From: Holophagaceae bacterium
Lineage (GTDB): Bacteria > Acidobacteriota > Holophagae > Holophagales > Holophagaceae
Direction: 5' to 3'
DNA: 6,757 nt
Assembly (NCBI GenBank): GCA_025355915.1
Contig: JANXYT010000030.1
Span: forward strand, 1-6,757
Shown here: positions 1 to 5,874 of the stretch, piece by piece
Position numbering within the stretch: position 1 is the first letter of the stretch
Layout: the number at the start of each line of letters is the position of its first letter
Made by a program: the position numbers and the translations under genes
Notes under the pieces: model-generated
Told to the model about the DNA's origin: nothing
Seen by the model: only the letters and a program-made list of their open reading frames with translations
Database searches by the model: none

Positions 1-15
1 ATACGAGGTTTTGGA

Positions 16-144
16 ATGGTGTTCTTCAACCACGCCACCCGGCAGATGACGGCGAAAATCGTCTACTACGGGCCCGGTCTGTGCGGAAAGACCACCAACC
101 TCAACACCATCTCGCCCCGGGCTTTCTGGCTCGTTTTGCCATAG
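16..144 (+). pseudogene. Duplicated, broken 5' fragment of mglA (left arm)
   Basis: An ATG opens 42 codons whose first 32 match the N-terminus of MglA-family GTPases, including the P-loop GPGLCGKT at residues 19-26. From codon 33 the reading leaves the family (SPRAFWLVLP) and hits TAG at 142-144. The departure coincides with the end of the inverted-repeat arm, so this is the mirrored copy of the minus-strand gene and not an independent gene. No functional protein is expected: switch regions and the rest of the G domain (about 150 residues) are missing. Confidence 0.85.
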
Positions 145-239
145 ATGGTGTTGAGGTTGGTGGTCTTTCCGCACAGACCGGGCCCGTAGTAGACGATTTT
201 CGCCGTCATCTGCCGGGTGGCGTGGTTGAAGAACACCAT
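108..239 (-). CDS. mglA: MglA-like Ras-type small GTPase, N-terminal fragment
   Basis: This is the genuine-looking copy. It starts at an ATG at 239, preceded by GAGG with 7 bases spacing. The first 44 codons read as MglA: a short beta strand, KIVYYGPGLCGKT (P-loop, residues 14-26), then TNLNTIYGKTSQKARGEM. The part after residue 32 lies in the non-palindromic loop and still agrees with the family, where an (I/Y)YxKT segment follows the P-loop; this marks the minus strand as the original. After about codon 44 the frame runs into the mirrored arm and stops at 66-68, so switch II and the base-recognition motifs are absent. MglA proteins are about 195 residues and act as cytoplasmic polarity GTPases for gliding or type IV pilus motility, usually with the GAP MglB. 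Its neighbour upstream on the same strand is the peroxiredoxin, 72 bases away. No mglB is visible. Confidence 0.8.
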
Positions 240-311
240 TCCAAAACCTCGTATGAATCAACGAAGTCTAACTTGGAAACCGCCCCGGCCTCAATGCAAA
301 TGCCCGATTTC

Positions 312-824
312 CTAGGACATTCCCTTCAGCAAGGCGAGCACCTGCCGGTCGTGATCCTTGGTACGGGTATCGGTGATGACCTTGCGAACGACTCCTTGCC
401 GGTCGATAAGAAATGTGACCCGCTTCGCGAACCCGAGGAGGGGCATCTTCACGCCGTAGGCTTCGATGATCCGTTTGTCCGGATCCGCCAGGATGCTGAA
501 GGGGAGGTGGAACTTCTCCGCGAAGGCCTTGTGGCTCTGGCTGTTATCTGCGCTCACGCCAAGGATCACCGCACCGGCCCCCTGAATCGCCGAGAAGCCA
601 TCCCGCAGGCTGCAGGCCTGGGCGGTGCACCCGGGCGTGTCGTCCTTGGGGTAGAAGTAGAGCACCACCGCTGATTTCCCCTGGAAATCAGCCAGACGAA
701 CCAGGGCACCGTGCTGGTCCTGTGCCTCGAAGGCCGGTGCCTTGACGCCTTCCTTCACCACCGCCGCCGAAGCCAATCCCAGCATCGCAAAGATCCCCAT
801 CCCAACCCTCCATTTCCGTTCCAT
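312..824 (-). CDS. bcp: Bcp/PrxQ-type peroxiredoxin with signal peptide
   Basis: This is a thiol peroxidase of the AhpC/TSA superfamily, PrxQ/Bcp branch, 170 residues. The peroxidatic site is FYPKDDTPGCT, with Thr63, Pro64 and Cys66. A second cysteine five residues on (Cys71, CTAQAC) is the usual PrxQ resolving cysteine, and Arg135 in the KRVTFLID strand is the likely conserved active-site arginine. Such enzymes reduce H2O2 and organic hydroperoxides at the expense of thioredoxin-like donors. The ATG at 824 is chosen because GGAGG lies 6 bases upstream; the frame stays open to 944, but that would overlap the divergent dehydrogenase gene. Residues 1-22 (MERK, a hydrophobic stretch, then ASA) look like a signal peptide without a lipobox cysteine. 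The mature protein is therefore predicted to be periplasmic, whereas classic E. coli Bcp is cytoplasmic. Family assignment is firm; export is inferred. Confidence 0.92.
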   Translation of the reverse strand: MERKWRVGMGIFAMLGLASAAVVKEGVKAPAFEAQDQHGALVRLADFQGKSAVVLYFYPKDDTPGCTAQACSLRDGFSAIQGAGAVILGVSADNSQSHKAFAEKFHLPFSILADPDKRIIEAYGVKMPLLGFAKRVTFLIDRQGVVRKVITDTRTKDHDRQVLALLKGMS

Positions 825-874
825 GCCACCCTCCGGAAAGAGGATGGAGTGTGGCACCATCGGCTGGTCGATGT

Positions 875-880
875 GGAGGA
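875..880 (+). promoter_or_regulatory. Ribosome binding site favouring a TTG start for the LeuB-like gene
   Basis: GGAGGA lies 5 bases before TTG at 886. That start gives a protein beginning six residues before the first Rossmann-like strand, as in LeuB proteins. The in-frame ATG at 871 lies 5' of this site and has no good Shine-Dalgarno of its own. A further in-frame ATG at 844 has AGAGG directly against it and would add an atypical tail. Confidence 0.55.
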
Positions 881-885
881 AGAGT

Positions 886-1920
886 TTGGACAAACCGATT
901 CGCATCGCCCTCATCCCTGGCGACGGTGTCGGCGGTGAGGTCATGGCCGAAGCCCTTCCCTGCCTGGAATGGGCAAGATCCCGGGGCCGAAGCCTTGAGG
1001 CCAGTCCATTCCCGTATGGGGCTGAGCACTACCTCGCCACCGGGGAAACCATCTCCAATGTCGCCTTCGATGAACTACGAGACGGGTACGATGCCATCCT
1101 TTTCGGCGCCGTGGGTGATCCCCGAATCCCCGACGGCCGCCACGCGGAAGCCATCCTGCTGCGAATCCGCCAAGGCCTGGAACTGACCGTGAACTTCCGC
1201 CCCTGTCGCCAGCCTTCGCCCCAGACCCAAATGCCCGACCTCGACCTAGAAGTCTTCCGGGAAAATACAGAAGGGCCTTACTGTTTGCAGGGTTCGACAG
1301 AACCAGGCCGCGCGGTGGACTTCGCCATCCACACGGAGCCGGCCGTCCGGCGGCTGCTGGAGGCGGCCTTCCGACGAGCCGAGGTGCGGAATCTATCCCT
1401 CACGCTGGCCCACAAGGCCAACGTACTGAAGCATGGGCACGGTCTGTGGGTGCGGGTATTCGAGGATTTGCGGAAGACACACCCCGGGGTGGCCGCTCGC
1501 GCCATGCACGCCGACGCCCTGCTCTGCGCCCTGGTGCAGGATCCAACGGCCTTTGGCGTGATCGCCGCCGACAATTACCTGGGCGACCTCATCAGCGACC
1601 TTTGCGCCGCTTTCATCGGCGGCATGGGTGTGGCACCTTCCCTCAGCTGGGCCCCCCACCGGCCCTTCCGCTGCACGGTCCTGGCTGAACCCGTCCACGG
1701 CTCGGCACCGGACATTGCAGGGAAGGGACTGGCCAACCCTGTGGGCATGCTCCTCAGCACCGCCCTGCTCTTCCGGCACCTGGGATGGGAACCGGAGGCC
1801 AAGGAGGTGGAGTCAGCGGTGGCCAGGGCACTGGAAGCAGGCGCGAAGACCCGCGATCTCGGGGGCACCCTGGGTACCGCCGCGATGGGAACGGCTATCC
1901 GCAGCTGCCTGCCCCACTGA
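886..1920 (+). CDS. leuB: LeuB-family NAD-dependent dehydrogenase (3-isopropylmalate dehydrogenase-like)
   Basis: This is a member of the isocitrate/isopropylmalate dehydrogenase family, 344 residues from the TTG at 886, near the usual 340-370. LeuB oxidatively decarboxylates 3-isopropylmalate in leucine synthesis, in the cytoplasm, with Mg2+ or Mn2+. Visible family landmarks are IALIPGDGVG (7-16), LFGAVGDP (72-79), substrate arginines Arg93 (LLRIR), Arg105 (NFRP) and Arg125 (FRENTEGPY), Tyr132, Lys177 (AHKAN), and metal aspartates Asp210, Asp234 and Asp238 (DNYLGDLISD). EPVHGSAPDIAGKG (268-281) has the Asp-Ile pair (276-277) linked to NAD+ rather than NADP+. The FRENTEGPY form resembles the actinobacterial-type LeuB branch. 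No leuA, leuC or leuD lies nearby, so a paralogue acting on another 2-hydroxyacid (tartrate or isocitrate-like) is possible. The gene diverges from the peroxiredoxin (61 bases between starts) and converges on lexA. The upstream ATG at 871 is the main alternative start. Confidence 0.8.
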   Translation: MDKPIRIALIPGDGVGGEVMAEALPCLEWARSRGRSLEASPFPYGAEHYLATGETISNVAFDELRDGYDAILFGAVGDPRIPDGRHAEAILLRIRQGLELTVNFRPCRQPSPQTQMPDLDLEVFRENTEGPYCLQGSTEPGRAVDFAIHTEPAVRRLLEAAFRRAEVRNLSLTLAHKANVLKHGHGLWVRVFEDLRKTHPGVAARAMHADALLCALVQDPTAFGVIAADNYLGDLISDLCAAFIGGMGVAPSLSWAPHRPFRCTVLAEPVHGSAPDIAGKGLANPVGMLLSTALLFRHLGWEPEAKEVESAVARALEAGAKTRDLGGTLGTAAMGTAIRSCLPH

Positions 1921-1929
1921 GACCATCGA

Positions 1930-2030
1930 AAAAGAAGAAACCGCGAAACCCGCGAATACGCCCTCCGGGCGCGCGAAATGGGATAGCCGGATTTTCTTCC
2001 GCGCCCTTTTGGTTTCTTCGCGGTTCCTAT
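1930..2030. repeat. Palindromic intergenic element between convergent genes
   Basis: The 121-base gap between the LeuB-like gene and lexA holds imperfect inverted repeats. AACCGCGAA at 1939-1947 is complementary to TTCGCGGTT at 2017-2025. The overlapping GAAGAAACC at 1934-1942 is complementary to GGTTTCTTC at 2011-2019. The core CGCGAA also recurs at 1951-1956 and 1972-1977, and GCCC-TCC-GGGC (1960-1970) forms a small inner hairpin. The left half is purine-rich and the right half pyrimidine-rich, giving a folded stem on either strand. It may act as a bidirectional terminator for the two convergent genes, or be a copy of a dispersed REP-like palindromic repeat. The pairings are seen; the role is inferred. 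Confidence 0.5.
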
Positions 2031-2041
2031 ATTAAGTCCCG

Positions 2042-2716
2042 TCAGCAACTGCGCATGACGCCCACGAGAACCCCCTGGATGTCGATGCTCTGGGGAGGGT
2101 AGCAGCGGGGCTGGAGGCCGGGATTGTGGGGAATCAGCCATACGCCTTTGACGTCCCGTCGGAATTCCTTGAGGGTGACTTCTTCCCGGTCGATGAGGGC
2201 GACCACCCGATCCCCATTCCGGTATTCACCCTTGCGCTGCAGCACCACCAGATCCCCATCGAGGATGGCGTCATCGACCATGGAGTCGCCCCGCACCCGC
2301 AACACAAACAGCTCGTCTCGCTGCCGGTGGATGCTGTTGGGCACCTCGATAGGCAGCGCCCGGCTTTCGGGCAGGATGGGCGATCCCGCAGCCACGTCCC
2401 CGCAAAAGGGAAAAATGCGCACGTTGGGCGTCGCGTCAGCGCGGGGATCACGGGACTCGTTCCGGCCCAATCGCGAAGGCAGAGCCTCGTCTTCGGTTCC
2501 GGACGCCACCACCAAATTATTGCCCTTGCCGTGGCTGCGGACGAGGAAGCCCTTGTCCATGAGGTGCTGGACATGCTTGTGGATGGTGGACACCGCGCTG
2601 GACCCCACGCCCTTGGCGATTTCAGAGAGGGTGGGGCTCCGTCCTTCGCTTTGCACGAAGGTCCGAATGAACCTAAGCACGGCTTGCTGGCGTTTGGTGA
2701 GATCGCTGGCTTTCAT
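2042..2716 (-). CDS. lexA: LexA SOS-response repressor
   Basis: This is the SOS transcriptional repressor and self-cleaving serine protease, 224 residues. The N-terminal winged helix-turn-helix (about 1-70: LTKRQQAVLRFI, SPTLSEIAKGVG, STIHKHVQHLMDKGFL) binds operators. A linker of about 25 residues leads to the S24 protease domain. The scissile Ala110-Gly111 bond is in GDVAAGSP, the nucleophile Ser145 in RGDSM, and the general-base Lys183 in VTLKEF, so all autoproteolysis elements are intact. RecA filaments formed on damaged DNA would trigger cleavage and derepression. The ATG at 2716 is chosen because the family begins a few residues before the first helix. A TTG at 2752 would add 12 residues, but it coincides with a -35-like hexamer. 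No strong Shine-Dalgarno precedes 2716. I could not identify a LexA operator palindrome upstream. It is transcribed divergently from korA. Confidence 0.95.
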   Translation of the reverse strand: MKASDLTKRQQAVLRFIRTFVQSEGRSPTLSEIAKGVGSSAVSTIHKHVQHLMDKGFLVRSHGKGNNLVVASGTEDEALPSRLGRNESRDPRADATPNVRIFPFCGDVAAGSPILPESRALPIEVPNSIHRQRDELFVLRVRGDSMVDDAILDGDLVVLQRKGEYRNGDRVVALIDREEVTLKEFRRDVKGVWLIPHNPGLQPRCYPPQSIDIQGVLVGVMRSC

Positions 2717-2723
2717 GAACTCA

Positions 2724-2752
2724 AAAGTAAGAGCTGAGGCCGAGGTCGTCAA
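2724..2752 (-). promoter_or_regulatory. Candidate lexA promoter (TTGACG-N17-TACTTT)
   Basis: On the minus strand TTGACG (2752-2747) and TACTTT (2729-2724) are separated by 17 bases, a sigma-70-like arrangement. The same -35 hexamer appears before the tRNA gene in this window. Transcription would begin at about the lexA ATG (2716), implying a leaderless or nearly leaderless message, in keeping with the missing Shine-Dalgarno. A weaker alternative lies further upstream on the same strand: TTGACC (2860-2855), an 18-base spacer, then TATGGC. Confidence 0.4.
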
Positions 2753-2866
2753 TCCCCTTTTTTTCGCTTTATTTCAGACCCGCGGCTCCCCCCTCTCCGG
2801 GACCCTCGATAGAACCCATCTACGGCCTCTGCCATACTGAAAGACGGCCTGGAGGGTCAAGTATTT

Positions 2867-2932
2867 ATGCCCTCTTCATCGTCTTTCCGCCCTCCTCGAC
2901 GCCAGCGTCCTGATGAGAAAGGATTCCCATGA
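2867..2932 (+). CDS. Possible 21-codon leader ORF overlapping the korA start
   Basis: An ATG at 2867 opens 21 codons ending in TGA at 2930-2932. That stop overlaps the korA ATG (2929) as ATGA, the arrangement used for translational coupling. GGAGGG at 2851-2856 could serve as its ribosome site, although the 10-base spacing is long. The product is Ser/Pro/Arg-rich with an RPPRRQRP core and matches no family I know. The korA Shine-Dalgarno (AAAGGA) lies inside this ORF, so its translation could influence korA initiation. It is too short for composition to prove coding; it may be chance. Confidence 0.25.
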   Translation: MPSSSSFRPPRRQRPDEKGFP

Positions 2933-4752
2933 CCGCGAGTCTTGCTGCCCCTGCGAAGCCCGGAGGGGCGAAAACCCGAATCAATGATTTTTCCATCCAG
3001 GTGGCGACCGTCAACGGTTCGGGTTCCCAGACAGCGAACACGGTCCTTCTGCGCGCCATCTTCCAGATGGGCGTCCTCGTCAGTGGCAAGAACCTCTTCC
3101 CCTCGAACATCGCGGGTCTCCCCACCTGGTTCACCATCCGCGCCAGCGCCGAGGGCTATGTGGCCCGCAAGGCCAGCAACGAGATGCTGATTCTGATGAA
3201 TCCTGAGACCGCCAAGGAGGACATTGCCAAGGCCGATGCCGGTGCGCTGGTGATCTACGACGAACCACTGCAGCTCGACAAGCTCCGGAACGATCTGTCC
3301 TTCATCCCCGTGCCCTTCCAGAAGCTCGTGACTGCCTCCTGCCCCGAGCCGAAGCTGCACAAACTCGTGAAGAACATGATCTATGTGGGCGTGGCCTCCC
3401 GCCTGCTCGGCGTGGACATGGAGGAGGCCAAGAAGGCCATCGCCAAACAGCTGAAGGGCAAGGCCAAGGCCATCGAGCTCAATCAGAACGCGGCCATGGC
3501 TGCCTACGACTGGGCCATGGAGAACCTGCCCGACCAGGATCAGGTGAAGGTGGTGCGGGACAACAAGACCCAGGGCCTCATCATCGTGGATGGCAACGAG
3601 GCCTGCGCCCTGGGCGCCCTCTTCGCCGGGGTCACCGTGGTGGGCTGGTACCCCATCACGCCTGCCTCCAGCCTGGTTGAGACCTTCATCGAATACGCGG
3701 AGGAATACCGCAAGGATCCCAAGACGGGCAAGTCCACGGTCGCCATCGTGCAGATGGAGGATGAACTCGCCTCCGCCGGTGTGGTGCTGTCCGCCGGTTG
3801 GGCCGGCGCCCGCTCCATGACCTCCACGGCGGGCCCCGGCATCTCCCTGATGAGCGAGTTCATCGGCCTGGGCTACTACGTCGAGGCTCCCGGCGTGTTC
3901 TTCAACGTCGGCCGCACGGGACCCAGCACGGGCCTCCCCACGCGCACCCAGCAATCCGACGTGGAACTTTGCGCCAAGTGCAGCCACGGCGACACCCAGC
4001 ACATCAACCTCTACCCCGGGACCATGGAGGAGTGTTTCCAGTTCTCCTACGACGCCTTCGACCTCGCCGAGCGGTTCCAGACGCCCATTTTCGTCGTCAC
4101 CGACCTCGACCTCGGCATGCAGAACTGGTCCTCGAAGCCCTTCGCCTACCCTGCCAAGCCCTATGACCGCGGCAAGGTTCTCAACCAGCAGCAGCTGGCC
4201 GAAGCAAAAGACTGGGGCCGCTACAAGGACGTGGATGGGGACGGCATCTGCTACCGCTCCCTGCCGGGCACACCCGGTGGCAAAGGGTCCTACTTCACCC
4301 GCGGATCCGGCCACAACGAATATGCGCAGTACTCCGAAAAACCCGAAGACTATGTCGCCGTGGTGGACCGCCTGAAGCGGAAGTACGAGACCGCCAAGAC
4401 CCATGTGCCCACGCCCGTGTTCCGCACTCTGGGTTCGGCCAAAGGGGTCCTGGCCTTCGGCTCCAGCGACCCCGCCATGATCGAAGCCCAGGACGCGCTG
4501 GCCGCGGCTGGCCTGAAGACCGACTACCTGCGCCTGCGGGCCCTGCCCTTCACGGCCGAAGTGGATGCCTTCGTGAAGGGAAAGCAGGTGATCTACGTGG
4601 TCGAGCAGAACCGCGATGGCCAGATGGCCAACCTCTTCCGCGAGACCTACCCGGAATACGCCACCAAGTTCAAGAGCGTCTTGCACTACGACGGCCACGC
4701 CATCGACGCCAAGTGCATCGTGGACCAGATCACCGCCTTTGAGCAGAAGTAG
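2929..4752 (+). CDS. korA: 2-oxoacid:ferredoxin oxidoreductase, fused gamma-alpha subunit
   Basis: This is the larger subunit of a two-subunit KorAB-type enzyme, 607 residues, as usual for gamma-alpha fusions. It takes part in CoA-dependent oxidative decarboxylation of a 2-oxoacid (2-oxoglutarate is the likeliest substrate) with electrons passing to ferredoxin; the reverse reaction fixes CO2. After an Ala/Pro-rich tail (1-15), the gamma domain spans about 20-200. The pyrimidine-binding alpha domain follows from about 215: GNEACALGA (223-231), GWYPITPASSLVE (239-251), EDELASAG (277-284), TAGPGISLMSE (300-310) and GRTGPSTGLPTRTQQSD (328-344). The C-terminal domain contains VVEQNRDGQ (557-565). 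AAAGGA lies 6 bases before the ATG. Cys348 and Cys351 form a CxxC where relatives usually have a non-cysteine stretch before HGD. korB follows after 9 bases. Substrate (2-oxoglutarate, pyruvate or another 2-oxoacid) cannot be fixed from sequence alone. Confidence 0.93.
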   Translation: MTASLAAPAKPGGAKTRINDFSIQVATVNGSGSQTANTVLLRAIFQMGVLVSGKNLFPSNIAGLPTWFTIRASAEGYVARKASNEMLILMNPETAKEDIAKADAGALVIYDEPLQLDKLRNDLSFIPVPFQKLVTASCPEPKLHKLVKNMIYVGVASRLLGVDMEEAKKAIAKQLKGKAKAIELNQNAAMAAYDWAMENLPDQDQVKVVRDNKTQGLIIVDGNEACALGALFAGVTVVGWYPITPASSLVETFIEYAEEYRKDPKTGKSTVAIVQMEDELASAGVVLSAGWAGARSMTSTAGPGISLMSEFIGLGYYVEAPGVFFNVGRTGPSTGLPTRTQQSDVELCAKCSHGDTQHINLYPGTMEECFQFSYDAFDLAERFQTPIFVVTDLDLGMQNWSSKPFAYPAKPYDRGKVLNQQQLAEAKDWGRYKDVDGDGICYRSLPGTPGGKGSYFTRGSGHNEYAQYSEKPEDYVAVVDRLKRKYETAKTHVPTPVFRTLGSAKGVLAFGSSDPAMIEAQDALAAAGLKTDYLRLRALPFTAEVDAFVKGKQVIYVVEQNRDGQMANLFRETYPEYATKFKSVLHYDGHAIDAKCIVDQITAFEQK

Positions 4753-4755
4753 GAG
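4751..4755 (+). promoter_or_regulatory. korB Shine-Dalgarno overlapping the korA stop codon
   Basis: AGGAG begins within the korA TAG stop (4750-4752) and lies 6 bases before the korB ATG. Ribosomes finishing korA would end at the korB entry site, which supports translational coupling and balanced subunit synthesis. Confidence 0.75.
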
Positions 4756-4761
4756 CATGTC

Positions 4762-5814
4762 ATGACCACCGCCACCCCTTCCGCTCCCACGCCTTCCGCT
4801 CCCACCAACAACCTCGGGTTCTCCAAGCAGGACTACGTGGGCTCCAAGTCCACCCTTTGCGCCGGCTGCGGCCATGACTCCATCACCGCGCAGATCATCA
4901 ATGCCGCCTTCGAATCCAGCATCGAGGGCTATCGCGTCGCCAAATACTCCGGCATTGGGTGCTCCTCCAAGACACCCGCCTATTTCCTGAACCAGGGCTG
5001 GGGCTTCAACAGCGTCCATGGCCGCATGCCCTCCATCGCCACCGGCGCCTCCCTCGCCAACCGGAACCTCATCAACATCGGCGTCTCCGGCGACGGCGAT
5101 TCCATGTCCATCGGCATGGGACAGTTCGTGCACGCCGTGCGGCGCAACATCCCGATGATCTACATCATCGAAGACAACGGTGTGTACGGCCTCACCAAGG
5201 GCCAGTTCTCCGCCACCGCCGACAAGGGCGCCCATCTCAAATCCGGGGCCGTGAATGACTTCCCGCCCATCGATCCCTGCACCCTGGCGCTCGAACTGGG
5301 TTGCGGTTTCGTGGCCCGGTGTTTCTCCGGCAATCCCAAGCAGCTGAATACCATCCTCAAGGCCGCCTTTGCCTATGAAGGCACCGTGGTGCTGGACATC
5401 ATCAGCCCCTGCGTCACGTTCAATAACCACGACGCGTCCACGCGCTCCTACAAGCACGTCAAGGACCATGATTTCCCCCTCCATGACCTGGGCTTCGTCC
5501 AGTATTCGGAGGTTGAGGATGTGGAGATTCCTGCAGGCCAAACCGAGGTCGTGACTTTCCCCGACGGGTCCAAGGTCGCCATCAAGGCCATCCACGAAGG
5601 CTATGACCCCACCGACCGCTTCGGTGCCATGAAGGCCATCCACGAGTCCATGGCCAAGGGCGAGTTCCTCACCGGTCTGCTCTACATCAACCCCACCCAG
5701 CCCCCCCTCCCTCAGGTGCTGAATCTGGTCGACGAGCCCCTGGCCTCCCTGGGTGAGGATGTGTTGAAGCCCAGCCCCGCTGTTCTCGACGAGATCATGC
5801 AGAGCCTCATGTAA
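4762..5814 (+). CDS. korB: 2-oxoacid:ferredoxin oxidoreductase, beta subunit (TPP and 4Fe-4S)
   Basis: This is the catalytic beta subunit paired with the upstream gamma-alpha protein, 350 residues. It carries thiamine pyrophosphate and one 4Fe-4S cluster that passes electrons to ferredoxin in the cytoplasm. Likely cluster ligands are Cys33 and Cys36 (CAGCGH), Cys67 (SGIGCSS) and Cys217 (IISPCVTFNNH). The TPP/Mg motif is GDGDSMSIGMGQ (110-121) ending at EDNGVYGLTKGQFS (137-150). VHGRMPSIATGASLAN (85-100) is also typical. The C-terminal region (about 270-350) matches the family extension. Residues 2-16 form a Thr/Pro/Ala-rich tail built on a duplicated pentapeptide and are probably disordered. 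No separate ferredoxin-like delta subunit gene lies in the window, so a ferredoxin encoded elsewhere is the likely partner. A strong hairpin follows the stop codon, so korA-korB looks like a complete two-gene operon. Confidence 0.94.
   Translation: MTTATPSAPTPSAPTNNLGFSKQDYVGSKSTLCAGCGHDSITAQIINAAFESSIEGYRVAKYSGIGCSSKTPAYFLNQGWGFNSVHGRMPSIATGASLANRNLINIGVSGDGDSMSIGMGQFVHAVRRNIPMIYIIEDNGVYGLTKGQFSATADKGAHLKSGAVNDFPPIDPCTLALELGCGFVARCFSGNPKQLNTILKAAFAYEGTVVLDIISPCVTFNNHDASTRSYKHVKDHDFPLHDLGFVQYSEVEDVEIPAGQTEVVTFPDGSKVAIKAIHEGYDPTDRFGAMKAIHESMAKGEFLTGLLYINPTQPPLPQVLNLVDEPLASLGEDVLKPSPAVLDEIMQSLM
4777..4806 (+). repeat. 15-bp tandem duplication in the korB 5' end
   Basis: Two 15-base units (4777-4791 and 4792-4806) differ only at the last base and encode PSAPT twice. 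The duplication keeps frame and lengthens the disordered N-terminal tail of KorB. It is probably a slippage product and may vary between strains. Confidence 0.85.
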
Positions 5815-5825
5815 TGTTAGAGCTG

Positions 5826-5861
5826 CGCAATGGGCCGCCCCCTCGCGGGCGGCCCATTGTG
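5826..5861 (+). terminator. Strong hairpin after korB
   Basis: A perfect 13-bp GC-rich stem, 5828-5840 with 5847-5859, encloses a 6-base loop (CCTCGC); a G-U and a C-G pair extend it at the base. It starts 12 bases after the korB stop codon. No T-tract follows (GTGTGAAGC), so it may be an atypical terminator or an mRNA 3'-end stabiliser. Confidence 0.65.
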
Positions 5862-5874
5862 TGAAGCTCCACCA

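Larger units (their letters stand above)
1..254. repeat. Large perfect inverted repeat (fold-back) at window edge
   Basis: Bases 1-112 are the exact reverse complement of 143-254 (base i pairs with base 255-i), leaving a 30-base unpaired loop at 113-142. The left arm reaches the window edge, so the true arm may be longer. Both arms carry the same protein-coding sequence, the first 32 codons of an MglA-like GTPase, in opposite directions. A perfect 112-bp palindrome of coding DNA with so short a loop is hard to maintain in a bacterial chromosome. It is typical of a template-switch or hairpin chimera at a read or contig end. I infer an artefact or a very recent fold-back rearrangement rather than a functional element. 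The repeat itself is seen directly; its origin is inferred. Confidence 0.97.

Noticed and set aside
1..254. The inverted repeat as an insertion-sequence end, integron site or retron RNA
   Set aside because: The arms encode an ordinary chromosomal GTPase start, no transposase, integrase or reverse transcriptase is nearby, and no target-site duplication can be judged at the window edge.
81..674. A 197-codon plus-strand frame running out of the fold-back across the peroxiredoxin gene
   Set aside because: It reads antisense to the mglA fragment and to the peroxiredoxin, and its sequence resembles no family.
843..861. GATGG...CCATC inverted pair between the divergent peroxiredoxin and LeuB-like genes as an operator
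   Set aside because: The arms are only 5 bases with an asymmetric centre, which is easily expected by chance; no promoter elements flank it convincingly.
1575..2141. A minus-strand frame opposite the 3' end of the LeuB-like gene, extending into lexA
   Set aside because: Arg/Pro/Ser-rich, with no motif; it crosses a palindromic intergenic element and overlaps two real genes.
2810..2838. TAGAAC-N17-CATACT as a korA promoter
   Set aside because: The -35 matches the consensus at only about three positions, so I could not support it as a feature.
2124..2840. Long plus-strand frames opposite lexA
   Set aside because: lexA on the other strand has every catalytic and DNA-binding element; these frames are its complements.
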